From the NCBI GenBank assembly GCA_958477465.1, contig CAUEFX010000018.1, positions 1 through 58,361 on the forward strand: a stretch of DNA of 58,361 bases, written 5' to 3'. Both the position numbers and the translations under genes were made by a program. A model generated the notes under the pieces. It was given only the letters and a program-made list of their open reading frames with translations, made no database searches and was not told the DNA's origin. Source of the DNA: an uncultured Bacteroides sp. (GTDB taxonomy: Bacteria > Bacteroidota > Bacteroidia > Bacteroidales > Bacteroidaceae). Positions 44,699-53,103 of the stretch are shown here, piece by piece (positions within the stretch are counted from its first letter, which is position 1; each line of letters starts with the position of its first letter).

Positions 44699-45628
44699 AT
44701 GCCATATCCCATAGATAAGAAGTTCGTAATAGCTGTTGCTTCGAGTGCCTTATTTGATTTGACAGAATCAGATAGTGTATTCAGACAGCAAGGTGAAAGT
44801 AAATATCGTGAATATCAAGAGAAAAACATAGATAAACCTTTTGATAGGGGAGTTGCTTTCCCGTTTATAAAAAGATTGTTAAGTCTTAATGATTCTTTTC
44901 CTGAAGAGCAGCCTATAGAAGTTGTCTTAATGTCAAAGAATAGTCCAGAAACAGGAACAAGGGTGTTTCGTTCAATACAACATTACGGATTAAATATAAG
45001 TAGGGCTTGTTTTACAAATGGCAAGGCTAATTTTCAATATCTTCCAGCGTTTAATGCAACATTATTCCTTTCTGCAAATTCTAAAGATGTTAAAGACGCT
45101 TTAGATATGGGAAACTCTGCAGGACAAGTTCTGAATAAGCATTATATTGAAGACAATGATGATGATGAAGAGTTAAGAATAGCATTTGACTTCGATGGAG
45201 TTCTAGCCAGTGACGATTCTGAGAAAGTGTATAAAGAAACAGGTGGAAATATGGAAGTGTATTTTCAGCATGAACAACAACATGCTAATGAGGCACTTCC
45301 TCTTGGCCCAATAGGACCACTGCTACAGAAGATATCTTTTTTTCAAAAATTAGAAAAGAAAAAAGCAGAAGGAAATAAATCATATCAGCGCATATTAAAA
45401 ACAGCAATTGTTACAGCAAGAAACGCTCCTGCTCATGAACGTGTAGTGTATTCTTTAAAAGAATGGGGCGTTGAGGTTGATGAGGCTTTTTTTCTTGGTG
45501 GCATTGAAAAATCAAGAATTCTAAACATCATGAAACCTCATATTTTCTTTGATGATCAAATAACTCATTTGGAACATATAGATAAAATTCCAGCTGTTCA
45601 TATCCCGTTTGGTATTGCAAACAAATGA
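44699..45628 (+). CDS. 5'-nucleotidase-like HAD protein downstream of hsdR
   Basis: 309 aa, resembling cytosolic 5'-nucleotidase I (PF06189-type). The N-terminal conserved region FVIAVASSALFDLTESDSVF and VVLMSKNSPETGTRVFRSI, then RIAFDFDGVLASDDSEKVY with the HAD nucleophile motif DFDGV, and the C-terminal IFFDDQITHLE acidic motif (DDQ) are all typical. It should dephosphorylate nucleoside monophosphates in the cytoplasm. It starts 5 bp after hsdR, so it is the last gene of the R-M operon. A nucleotide-depleting role in defence is possible but only inferred from position. Confidence 0.85.
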   Translation: MPYPIDKKFVIAVASSALFDLTESDSVFRQQGESKYREYQEKNIDKPFDRGVAFPFIKRLLSLNDSFPEEQPIEVVLMSKNSPETGTRVFRSIQHYGLNISRACFTNGKANFQYLPAFNATLFLSANSKDVKDALDMGNSAGQVLNKHYIEDNDDDEELRIAFDFDGVLASDDSEKVYKETGGNMEVYFQHEQQHANEALPLGPIGPLLQKISFFQKLEKKKAEGNKSYQRILKTAIVTARNAPAHERVVYSLKEWGVEVDEAFFLGGIEKSRILNIMKPHIFFDDQITHLEHIDKIPAVHIPFGIANK

Positions 45629-45806
45629 CATGACTAACTTCGAAAAATAGATTTGTAACAGAGAGCTAAATAAAACAGAAAAGGCTTTAACTTAGGAAGA
45701 TACTGCTTAATAAAACTATAACGTGTTTTCAAAATTGTAATCGAACATATCTAATGCTTTCAAAGAACAGTTGCTTGATGTTGTTTATTGAAGTCCCAAA
45801 ACAGTA

Positions 45807-46178
45807 ATGGAATATAAGAACAATATATTATTTAAATTCGTAAAAAAGATGGCTGTATATAATCAAGGAAAACTAACAGAAGTTGTCGGGTACAATCAAT
45901 TGTACTCAGATGGAAAAATATATCATCTCGAAAATTTACTTTCTGGATTACCGCGTACATGGGCTATCTAGTTGGTTTTAAATATGCAAAACAAACTTGT
46001 TGGCAAACCATTTTACAATCCAGACTTCAGAGATGAGAAAACAACCTAGATTGACGTACCGAGATTTTTCTTTGGTCCTAGTAATTACGATCTGCTACTT
46101 GATGTAATCAACAGGTATAACTCTTATCTTGCTTTGGCATCAAAATTGTGGGACTATTCGACAAGGAGGTATGATTGA
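45807..46178 (+). pseudogene. Unrecognised gene remnant with two in-frame TAG codons
   Basis: A 123-codon frame opening at ATG 45807 (VYNQGKLTEVVGYNQLYS) is interrupted by TAG at 45969 and 46047, with clear protein-like text continuing after each (LVGKPFYNPDFRDEK and FFFGPSNYDLLLDVINRYNS), ending at TGA 46176. No other frame is better. I do not recognise the family. The 45629-46514 interval otherwise holds only a barrel fragment and a tandem array. Confidence 0.5.
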
Positions 46179-46261
46179 TAAAAGAAAAATGGAAGAACTA
46201 TGAATATGGATGTTTCATACAAAAACCTTTCATTGCTACTTTTTGCTAGTTTTCCCCTAAA

Positions 46262-46384
46262 ATCAGTTTTCGGGCAAGTGGTGAATATTATCGTAATGAA
46301 ATAGGAGATGATGAATTTAAAAATATCTTTTTCGTTGATGCCTCTGCTGTTTATCGGATAAGTAAAAAGTATGAGGTAAGTTTG
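46262..46384 (+). pseudogene. Fragment of a TonB-dependent-type outer-membrane barrel
   Basis: An open stretch of about 40 codons reads SFRASGEYYRNEIGDDEF and FFVDASAVYRISKKYEVSL, typical penultimate barrel strands of Bacteroidota outer-membrane receptors, with no start and no ending. It runs straight into the 22-bp array. A different barrel fragment lies at 33881-34200, so receptor genes were lost at both sides of the R-M locus. Confidence 0.6.
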
Positions 46385-46472
46385 GTGCAAATACAATGTA
46401 AGCATGGTGCATGCGCAGCGTAAGCATAGTGCAGATACAATGTAAGCATAGTGCATACGCAGCGTATACACT
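46385..46472. repeat. 22-bp tandem repeat, four copies
   Basis: Units of 22 bp start at 46385, 46407, 46429 and 46451. Units 1 and 3 (GTGCAAATACAATGTAAGCAT and near copy) alternate with 2 and 4 (GTGCATGCGCAGCGTAAGCAT and near copy), so the array is also two 44-bp units. Open frames across it are artefacts of the period. Confidence 0.85.
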
Positions 46473-46479
46473 ATGCTTA
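46443..46479. terminator. 37-bp palindrome at the end of the 22-bp array
   Basis: TAAGCATAGTG-C-ATACGC-A-GCGTAT-A-CACTATGCTTA: 17 paired bases per arm with one mismatch and almost no loop. It lies 36 bp past the stop of the M48 peptidase gene (minus strand) and could act as its terminator or form a cruciform. Confidence 0.55.
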
Positions 46480-46514
46480 TTACAACTATTGAATATTGTC
46501 AATCGTGTCTGGAC

Positions 46515-47483
46515 TCAGAACTGCTCCAGTATTGCAATCCTTTTTTGAATAGGAGGGTGGGTTGCAAATAATCCGCTAAGTCCGCTGAAACCGCTTTTGG
46601 CTTGTTTCCCGGGATGTTCGATGAAGAGTTGCGCCACATCTTCCCGTGTCACAGCCTCTATATCCGGGTCTGCGGAGATTTTACGCAGAGCGCTGGCAAG
46701 GGCGAGCGGGTTCTTTGTCATTTCCGCAGCACCGGCATCAGCCATGTATTCGCGTTTGCGGGAAATGGCAAAACGCATGAGGCTCGAGAAGAAATAACCG
46801 ATGGCGGCAACAATGAGCGTAATCAGAATCAACACAATGGTTCCGTTCCCCTTGTTATTGCTGCTTCTACGTACCCGCGAACTGTAATAAACAGACCGTA
46901 CGGCTATCTGCGCCAACATCGAGAAGATACCTACAAATACGATGGAGACGATCAGCAACCGGACATCCCGGTTACGGATATGGGTCAGCTCGTGTGCTAT
47001 GACACCTTCCAGCTCCTCGTCATTCAGCTTGTCGATGATCCCCCGGGAGAGGGTCACGGTGTAAGTCCGTTCGTTGATGCCACTGGCGTAGGCATTCAGG
47101 GAAGAGTCATTGATAACGTTTATCTTAGGCATTCGCATTCCCTGAGACATACAGAGGTTTTCCACCAGATTATATACCCGTTTGTTGTCTTTACGCTCTA
47201 ATGTTTGGGCACCCGTAGCTGCTTTTATAATACTGGTATTGGCAAAATAGGCGATAATAAACCAAATCGTCACGCCACCTATTATATAAGGGATGGATTG
47301 TAGGAATATTCCGTTGACCATCTCCATCCGGTCGTAGTCTGCATATTGCTCCTGAGTGAGCATTACCAATAGATAGCAGAACAAATAGGAGAGTGCCCCT
47401 ACCAGACAAGGGAAGAGCAACAACAGAAACAGAGAACGTGCATTGTTTCTGCTCTGCTGTGTTTGAATTCCGACGTATTGCAT
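46515..47483 (-). CDS. M48 family zinc peptidase, HtpX-like
   Basis: 322 aa inner-membrane metalloprotease for membrane-protein quality control. Two N-terminal helices (about 17-42 and 60-82), the zinc motif HELTH (164-168) followed by RNRDVR, a further helix pair (about 180-245) and the third ligand Glu in REYMADAGAAEM. Lies 34 bp after lemA on the same strand; the lemA-htpX pairing is common in bacteria. Slightly longer N-terminus than E. coli HtpX. Confidence 0.92.
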   Translation of the reverse strand: MQYVGIQTQQSRNNARSLFLLLLFPCLVGALSYLFCYLLVMLTQEQYADYDRMEMVNGIFLQSIPYIIGGVTIWFIIAYFANTSIIKAATGAQTLERKDNKRVYNLVENLCMSQGMRMPKINVINDSSLNAYASGINERTYTVTLSRGIIDKLNDEELEGVIAHELTHIRNRDVRLLIVSIVFVGIFSMLAQIAVRSVYYSSRVRRSSNNKGNGTIVLILITLIVAAIGYFFSSLMRFAISRKREYMADAGAAEMTKNPLALASALRKISADPDIEAVTREDVAQLFIEHPGKQAKSGFSGLSGLFATHPPIQKRIAILEQF

Positions 47484-47517
47484 GGCTTATCTGTTTTTCC
47501 GTGAGGAATTTAGGAGT

Positions 47518-48078
47518 TTAGAAATTGATTTTGGGAGCTTGCTCCAGATTGGCACGCTGCTCTGTTCCTAAGTCGAACATGATTTCTTTATGGAAACCGA
47601 ACATCCCTGCAATCAGATTGGAAGGAAATGTCTGAACGGCATTATTCAATTCTTTTGTTGCCGAATTGAAATAACGGCGCACGGCTGCCAGCTTGTTTTC
47701 TATATCCGAGATCTCTTCTTGCAATTGGAGGAAGTTCTGATTGGCTTTCAGGTCCGGATACGCTTCGAGCGTAATCTTCAAACCGGCAAGGGCCGATGTC
47801 AACTGATTCTCTGCATGGATCTTGTCGTCGATGGTACGGGCGCTGACGGCACCGTTGCGCGCTTGAATCACCCGGTCGAGCGTCTCCTTCTCATGAGAGG
47901 CGTATCCCTTGACCGTATCTACCAATTGTGGGATGAGGTCATGGCGTTGTTTCAACTGTACGTCTATATCCGCAAATGCATTTTCGCGGTTGTTTCTTAA
48001 CTTCACCAGTGTGTTATACATGGAGGCAATCATGATTCCAAGTACAACGACGATTCCTAAAACGATTAATAGAGTCAT
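47518..48078 (-). CDS. lemA: LemA family protein
   Basis: 186 aa. One N-terminal membrane helix (about 3-22, LIVLGIVVVLGIMIASMYNT) with the rest a cytoplasmic helical bundle: NALVKLRN-type start (MYNTLVKLRNNRENAFADID), QLKQRHDLIPQLVDTVKGYA and FNSATKELNNAVQTFPSN are the conserved family stretches. Function is poorly defined; it is regularly encoded with M48 peptidases, as here. Promoter at 48112-48143. Confidence 0.93.
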   Translation of the reverse strand: MTLLIVLGIVVVLGIMIASMYNTLVKLRNNRENAFADIDVQLKQRHDLIPQLVDTVKGYASHEKETLDRVIQARNGAVSARTIDDKIHAENQLTSALAGLKITLEAYPDLKANQNFLQLQEEISDIENKLAAVRRYFNSATKELNNAVQTFPSNLIAGMFGFHKEIMFDLGTEQRANLEQAPKINF

Positions 48079-48111
48079 AACTTAGTGTATTTATCGGAGT
48101 TATTAATATCC

Positions 48112-48143
48112 CAAAGGTAGGCGAAAGTCGTTATTCCTGCAAT
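48112..48143 (-). promoter_or_regulatory. Promoter of lemA-htpX
   Basis: Minus strand: ATTG (48143-48140), 20-bp spacer, TACCTTTG (48119-48112), 33 bp upstream of the lemA ATG. Confidence 0.65.
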
Positions 48144-48323
48144 AGAACAGCTGATAATTTTCGTAAATACGACCTGAGAACTATCAAAAAAGCACCCGAA
48201 AACTGTTATTTGATAGTTTTTGCCCCCAAGAAAGACGGATTTTCCCCTGCTATAGTCTGAAAATACCTTTAAACTTGCAACATCGAGAAGAAACGAAATA
48301 TTAACCGTAAAAACCATTAAAGT

Positions 48324-48827
48324 ATGAAAAGTTTAAGTTTCAGAAAGGATTTGATTGGGGTTCAGGAAGAGTTGCTACGTTTTGCATATAAGCTGACTGC
48401 TGACCGTGAGGAAGCGAATGATCTGTTGCAGGAAACATCACTGAAGGCCTTGGATAACGAGGAAAAATATATACCGGATACTAATTTCAAAGGGTGGATG
48501 TACACCATCATGCGTAATATCTTTATCAATAATTACCGCAAAATTGTGCGCGATCAGACCTTTGTAGACCAGACAGATAATCTTTATCACTTGAATCTGC
48601 CGCAGGACTCCGGTTTTGAAAGTACCGAAGGTGCCTATGACCTCAAAGAGATGCATCGTGTGGTAAATGCTCTTCCCAAAGAATATAAGATTCCTTTTTC
48701 AATGCATGTTTCCGGATTTAAATACCGTGAAATAGCAGAGAAACTCGGTTTACCTCTCGGGACTGTAAAGAGCCGTATCTTTTTCACCCGTCAACGGCTG
48801 CAGCAGGAACTGAAAGATTTTGTGTAA
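48324..48827 (+). CDS. ECF-type sigma factor (stand-alone)
   Basis: 167 aa. Sigma region 2 about 10-80 (ELLRFAYKLTADREEANDLL, then FKGWMYTIMRNIFINNYRK) and region 4 about 105-160 (FKYREIAEKLGLPLGTVKSR). Highly conserved type in Bacteroides, related to stress-linked ECF factors such as the oxidative-stress EcfO, but the exact orthologue is not settled from sequence alone. No anti-sigma gene follows; the next gene is 391 bp away behind a tandem array. Confidence 0.9.
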   Translation: MKSLSFRKDLIGVQEELLRFAYKLTADREEANDLLQETSLKALDNEEKYIPDTNFKGWMYTIMRNIFINNYRKIVRDQTFVDQTDNLYHLNLPQDSGFESTEGAYDLKEMHRVVNALPKEYKIPFSMHVSGFKYREIAEKLGLPLGTVKSRIFFTRQRLQQELKDFV

Positions 48828-48837
48828 TCAATCAGGG

Positions 48838-48960
48838 GTAATAACGTAGTCAATAGGTGCAATTGTATAGTCGATAAATGCAATAGTGCAATCAACTGAT
48901 GCAATTGCGCAATCAATGTAATCGTGTAATCAATCAGATGTAATTTAGATGTAATTGAAT
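48838..48960. repeat. Degenerate 21-bp tandem repeat after the sigma gene
   Basis: Units beginning G(T/C)AAT start at 48838, 48859, 48880, 48901 (period exactly 21), then 48918, 48940 and 48951. Loose consensus GCAATnGTGYAATCAATnnAT. The array begins just 11 bp after the sigma factor stop codon. The rest of 48961-49218 is AT-rich leader of the next gene. Confidence 0.7.
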
Positions 48961-49156
48961 GTAGTTTCAAATTGAAAGACAAATGGTCGTGTAATTATCA
49001 AATTCGTGTTTTAAATGAAATGACTGCTACTTGATTGTAAGAAACGAGGAGGGGATTCCCTTTTCGTTTCTTTACTTTTGTGACAATATGATATATAACA
49101 TGTCTATTCGACCTATTTTTCTTACCGAAAAGTTATCTTTATGTCAGATAAATCTA

Positions 49157-49164
49157 TATATTTG
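49157..49164 (+). promoter_or_regulatory. -7 box of the carboxyltransferase-like gene
   Basis: TATATTTG, 54 bp upstream of the ATG at 49219; matches TAnnTTTG, -33 not clear. Confidence 0.5.
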
Positions 49165-49218
49165 TAAAAGAAGATGTGTTAACCAATTTTATGTGAAATC
49201 ACTTTATGGCTTACGGCA

Positions 49219-50994
49219 ATGAAAAAGGAAATTAAATTCAGTCTCGTTTACCGGGATATGTGGCAATCGTCCGGAAAGTATCAACCCCGTGTCGATCAGT
49301 TAATGCGAATAGCTCCGTTGATTATAGAAATGGGCTGTTTTGCCCGCGTCGAAACCAATGGAGGAGCTTTTGAACAGGTGAATCTTTTGTATGGAGAAAA
49401 TCCGAACAAGGCGGTGCGTGCATTTACCAAACCTTTTAATGAGGCCGGTATCCAGACGCACATGCTCGATCGGGGCTTGAATGGATTGCGGATGTATCCT
49501 GTGCCTGCAGATGTGCGCCGGTTGATGTATAAAGTAAAACATGCTCAAGGCGTGGACATTACAAGAATTTTTTGCGGGCTGAACGAGGTGCGCAATATAA
49601 TTCCCTCTATTAAGTATGCCATTGAAGGCGGTATGATTCCACAGGCTACTCTTTGCATTACTCATTCTCCGGTGCACACGGTAGAATATTATACCGATAT
49701 TGCCGATAAGCTGATAGAGGCAGGCGCTCCGGAAATCTGTCTGAAAGACATGGCAGGTATCGGTCGTCCCGGCATGTTGGGCCGGTTGACGAAAGCCATC
49801 AAGGACAGGCATCCCGAGGTGCTCATCCAGTATCACGGGCATAGCGGACCGGGACTGTCGATGGCTTCCATTCTTGAAGTCTGCGAGAATGGCGCCGATA
49901 TTATTGATGTGGCCATGGAGCCGATGTCGTGGGGAAAGGTTCATCCGGATGTAATATCCGTACAGGCCATGCTCAAGGACAAAGGATATGACGTGCCCGA
50001 AATCAATATGAAGGCTTATATGAAAGCGCGCGCCATGACGCAGGAATTCATCGACGACTTCTTGGGCTACTTCATGGATGCCACCAATAAGCATACGTCT
50101 TCTCTTTTGCTGAAATGCGGGCTTCCCGGTGGCATGATGGGGTCGATGATGGCCGATTTGAAAGGCGTGCATGCCGGCATCAATATGATATTGAAGAGTA
50201 AGGATGAGCCGGAACTAAGCATCGATGATTTGCTGGTGATGCTTTTTGATGAAGTGGAGTATGTATGGCCTAAGCTCGGTTATCCTCCGTTGGTGACCCC
50301 ATTCAGCCAGTATGTAAAGAATGTAGCGTTGATGAACCTGATGCAACAGGTAAAAGGTGACGAACGCTGGACGATGATCGATAATCATACGTGGGACATG
50401 ATTTTGGGTAAGAGCGGCCGTCTGCCGGGCAAGCTCGCTCCGGAAATCATCGAACTGGCACACGCTAAAGGGTACGAGTTTGTCGATACCGATCCACAGG
50501 AAAACTATCCGGACGCTCTGGAGAGCTATAAGAAGGAGATGGATGAAAACGGCTGGGAATACGGACCGGATGATGAGGAACTTTTCGAACTGGCCATGCA
50601 TGACCGGCAATACCGTGATTATAAGTCCGGGGTGGCCAAGAAACGTTTCGAAGAGGAACTGCAACGTGCCAAAGATGCATCTATGGTCAAGAACGGGTAT
50701 TCGGAAGAAGAGATAAAAAAACTGAAACGCGCCAAAGCAGATCCTGTCATCGCACCGGACAAGGGGCAGATACTTTGGGAGGTTTCTGTGGAAGGTCCAT
50801 CCACCGCACCGTTTATCGGGCGCAAATACCAGCATGATGAAGTATTTTGCTACCTCTCTACTCCGTGGGGAGAATACGAGAAAATACTGACCGGATTTAC
50901 TGGCCGTGTCGTCGAAGTCTGTGCTCAGCAAGGAACTGTCCTCAACAAGGGGGATGTGATAGCCTATATCGAACGCAGTGATATATTCGCCTGA
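49219..50994 (+). CDS. Oxaloacetate decarboxylase alpha / pyruvate carboxylase B-like protein
   Basis: 591 aa. TIM-barrel carboxyltransferase domain about 5-300: YRDMWQSSGKYQPR (RDxxQS motif), carbamylated-lysine candidate Lys176 in CLKDMAG, metal ligands His206/His208 in YHGHSG, and a PYC-OADA-like helical domain about 310-480. A C-terminal biotinyl/lipoyl-like domain occupies about 545-591, but where family members have the AMKM lysine this protein reads STPWGEYEKI, so it should not be biotinylated. Standard members decarboxylate oxaloacetate or transfer CO2 to pyruvate; this one may use a separate carrier or act differently. No beta or gamma decarboxylase subunits nearby. Confidence 0.85.
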   Translation: MKKEIKFSLVYRDMWQSSGKYQPRVDQLMRIAPLIIEMGCFARVETNGGAFEQVNLLYGENPNKAVRAFTKPFNEAGIQTHMLDRGLNGLRMYPVPADVRRLMYKVKHAQGVDITRIFCGLNEVRNIIPSIKYAIEGGMIPQATLCITHSPVHTVEYYTDIADKLIEAGAPEICLKDMAGIGRPGMLGRLTKAIKDRHPEVLIQYHGHSGPGLSMASILEVCENGADIIDVAMEPMSWGKVHPDVISVQAMLKDKGYDVPEINMKAYMKARAMTQEFIDDFLGYFMDATNKHTSSLLLKCGLPGGMMGSMMADLKGVHAGINMILKSKDEPELSIDDLLVMLFDEVEYVWPKLGYPPLVTPFSQYVKNVALMNLMQQVKGDERWTMIDNHTWDMILGKSGRLPGKLAPEIIELAHAKGYEFVDTDPQENYPDALESYKKEMDENGWEYGPDDEELFELAMHDRQYRDYKSGVAKKRFEEELQRAKDASMVKNGYSEEEIKKLKRAKADPVIAPDKGQILWEVSVEGPSTAPFIGRKYQHDEVFCYLSTPWGEYEKILTGFTGRVVEVCAQQGTVLNKGDVIAYIERSDIFA

Positions 50995-51050
50995 TTATCA
51001 GGTTTAAAAAATAAGGAAAGTATAAGGGAGAGTGCTAAAACTCCTTTTTT

Positions 51051-51103
51051 AGAAAGATTCACCCCTGCCACGAATACTTGTAGTTGCAGGGGTGAATCTT
51101 TCT
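51051..51103. terminator. Bidirectional terminator
   Basis: Perfect 18-bp stem AGAAAGATTCACCCCTGC / GCAGGGGTGAATCTTTCT (51051-51068, 51086-51103), 17-nt loop, T-rich flanks on both sides, between convergent genes. Confidence 0.9.
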
Positions 51104-51136
51104 ATTTGGGCATTATGACATACCCTCCGCTGTTTC

Positions 51137-52387
51137 TTAATTCCTGAATCTGACTTGCTGCATGCCTATCAACTTGTCATACCGCTCGCCGAATGGGCGT
51201 GCATATACCAAAATCAGGTATTCGTTTTCCGTCTCATAATAATTTCCTTCCACCGGTCCGGTCTCTCCTTTGGTACTTCCATTGGGAACGTACAGATATT
51301 GGTAATTGTAAGCACCCTGCTTAAGCAGTTGCACCGATTCGTAGGTATACGTCTCCCGATTGTATTGCATTTCCGTTTGCCGGTTAAAGTTGTCATAAGT
51401 AAACTCTCCTTGCAGGTATAATTTGCCATCCGTAAAAGGCTCTTCCCACGGAAGGCTGAAATGCACAAAGAAATAATCCGCTTCGATGTCACTGTCCGTT
51501 GCATCGTCGTAACGAATCAGATAACGTCCGTTCTGATCTTCGTCATAACTGTAGTTTCTGGTGCGGGGATCGCTTGGGAAAAGTGTCGCATGGTAGTAGG
51601 GATCATGAAATTGGAGGCTTTCCACACCGATGTTGGCATAGCGCGTACTGACTGTCTCAAACCTGCGGTATTCATTTCCTGCCGGAAATATCAGAGCTTT
51701 GTTGTGTACGTAGCGCAGTTCATCCGGAGCAATGTAGGTCGGCAGTACGCCGGTTACCATATTGTCTGTCCGCCCGTTCTGCATTACCTGAATTTTTATT
51801 TCCTGTTGCGGGTTCCGTATATTGTATCCCCTGTGCCGGACGTTGAAACTTACCTGCTGATGCCCTTTGTTGCGGTCTATTTCCGTGTCGCTGCTTACCG
51901 TGGCCGATACGGTGACCTGCTTGTCCAACACCCGGAAGCAGGCTTTGAAAACGGGTTGGCTACCGTCCGAACTGTCATAAACGGTAATGAGGTAATTACC
52001 GGACAATTTCATGCGTACCTCATTGTTGGGCAATGTCAGGCGATAGTGGGTATAGGGCATCGTTGTGTTTATCGACGTTTCGTAATCTTCTATCGGATTG
52101 TTGTTGAAACCATCCAGATAGTCGATGTCTGAAAGATCGGAAGCAGACCAGTCTGCATTGCAGTGGGAGAGGGTATACTGATACCGGTGGTACTCGTGCG
52201 ACAGCTCATCAAAAGAGAGCTCGATATATTCGTTGTTGTCCAGGGTGATGACAGCGGGAGCGTTGATGTCATTGTTGGCTGTCACCCGCACCGTTTGAAT
52301 ATGAGGTGCATAGATTTCTGTGCGTTGTGCGCTGATTGGGCCGGTCAAGCACAGCAGAGAGGAAAAAAGCAGGAAATATTTTATCAT
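51137..52387 (-). CDS. DUF5103 protein (type IX secretion plug-like)
   Basis: 416 aa, signal peptide about 1-20 (LLFSSLLCLTGPISAQ), then an immunoglobulin-like N-terminal domain with the conserved SHCNADWSASDLSDIDYLDG (about 73-92) and a second beta domain to the end. This is the DUF5103 family, whose Flavobacteriia member caps the SprA translocon. Gut Bacteroides generally lack a complete type IX system, so the role here may differ. Third gene of an ompA-mtgA-DUF5103 minus-strand operon (11 bp after mtgA). Confidence 0.85.
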   Translation of the reverse strand: MIKYFLLFSSLLCLTGPISAQRTEIYAPHIQTVRVTANNDINAPAVITLDNNEYIELSFDELSHEYHRYQYTLSHCNADWSASDLSDIDYLDGFNNNPIEDYETSINTTMPYTHYRLTLPNNEVRMKLSGNYLITVYDSSDGSQPVFKACFRVLDKQVTVSATVSSDTEIDRNKGHQQVSFNVRHRGYNIRNPQQEIKIQVMQNGRTDNMVTGVLPTYIAPDELRYVHNKALIFPAGNEYRRFETVSTRYANIGVESLQFHDPYYHATLFPSDPRTRNYSYDEDQNGRYLIRYDDATDSDIEADYFFVHFSLPWEEPFTDGKLYLQGEFTYDNFNRQTEMQYNRETYTYESVQLLKQGAYNYQYLYVPNGSTKGETGPVEGNYYETENEYLILVYARPFGERYDKLIGMQQVRFRN

Positions 52388-52398
52388 AAAAAGGAGGT

Positions 52399-53103
52399 TT
52401 AGTGATGAGTGGGTGGTGGAGGAAATTTAGGTACGAGATTCATTAATCTCATTATCTGTTTCTGTCTCTTCTGTATGTAAGGTGACGGATGGGCAGAATC
52501 GAAACGTATGGGGTTGGGCAGCGTAGCAGCGATTAATGCACATTGGCCTTTTGTTAAATTGGCGGCAGTGGTATTGAATTTATATTTGGCGGCTGCTTGT
52601 GCGCCGTAGATGCCTTTTCCCATTTCAATGGAATTCAGATATACTTCCATGATCCGCTCTTTCGACCAGAATGTTTCAATAAGAAAAGTGAAGTAGACTT
52701 CCAGTCCTTTCCTCAGCCATGAGGATTGGGGCCATAGGAAAACATTTTTGGCTGTCTGCTGGCTGATGGTACTTGCACCTCTTTTCCGCTTTCTTTTCTC
52801 GTTCTCTTTTATGGCTTTCTCTATCTCCTTGAAATCAAATCCGTTGTGCTCGGCAAAGCGGTTGTCTTCGGAGGCGATGACAGCCATAGGCAAATGTGGG
52901 GAGATCTTATTGAAAGAAACCCACGTGTGTTTGCACGTGGGTTTATCTCCCGATGCCATCTGCTGCACACTCCGAATCACCATCAGCGGGGTGATATATA
53001 CCGGCACAAACCGGTAAATAATGACCGCAATAAGAGTTGACAGGAAGAAAAAGAGCAGCAGATTGCGTATGATACGAAATATTTTACTTACCGGCTTCCG
53101 CAT
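52399..53103 (-). CDS. mtgA: Monofunctional peptidoglycan glycosyltransferase
   Basis: 234 aa inner-membrane GT51 enzyme that polymerises lipid II into glycan strands in the periplasm. Membrane anchor about 12-32; catalytic motif 1 SEDNRFAEHNGFDF (about 86-99) with the catalytic Glu; motif 2 KRGASTISQQTAKNVFLW; motif 3 KERIMEVYLNSIEMG. No transpeptidase domain. It starts 20 bp before the end of the OmpA-family gene, so the two are coupled. A perfect 11-bp hairpin lies within the coding sequence at 52917-52944. Confidence 0.95.
   Translation of the reverse strand: MRKPVSKIFRIIRNLLLFFFLSTLIAVIIYRFVPVYITPLMVIRSVQQMASGDKPTCKHTWVSFNKISPHLPMAVIASEDNRFAEHNGFDFKEIEKAIKENEKRKRKRGASTISQQTAKNVFLWPQSSWLRKGLEVYFTFLIETFWSKERIMEVYLNSIEMGKGIYGAQAAAKYKFNTTAANLTKGQCALIAATLPNPIRFDSAHPSPYIQKRQKQIMRLMNLVPKFPPPPTHH

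Noticed and set aside
46154..46502. Minus-strand open frames rich in HAYIV-like repeats across the 46385 array
   Set aside because: The frames exist only because of the tandem period; repetitive low-complexity translation without family features.
48012..48317. Possible 80-aa minus-strand gene between lemA and the sigma factor
   Set aside because: It overlaps the lemA promoter and has no family resemblance.
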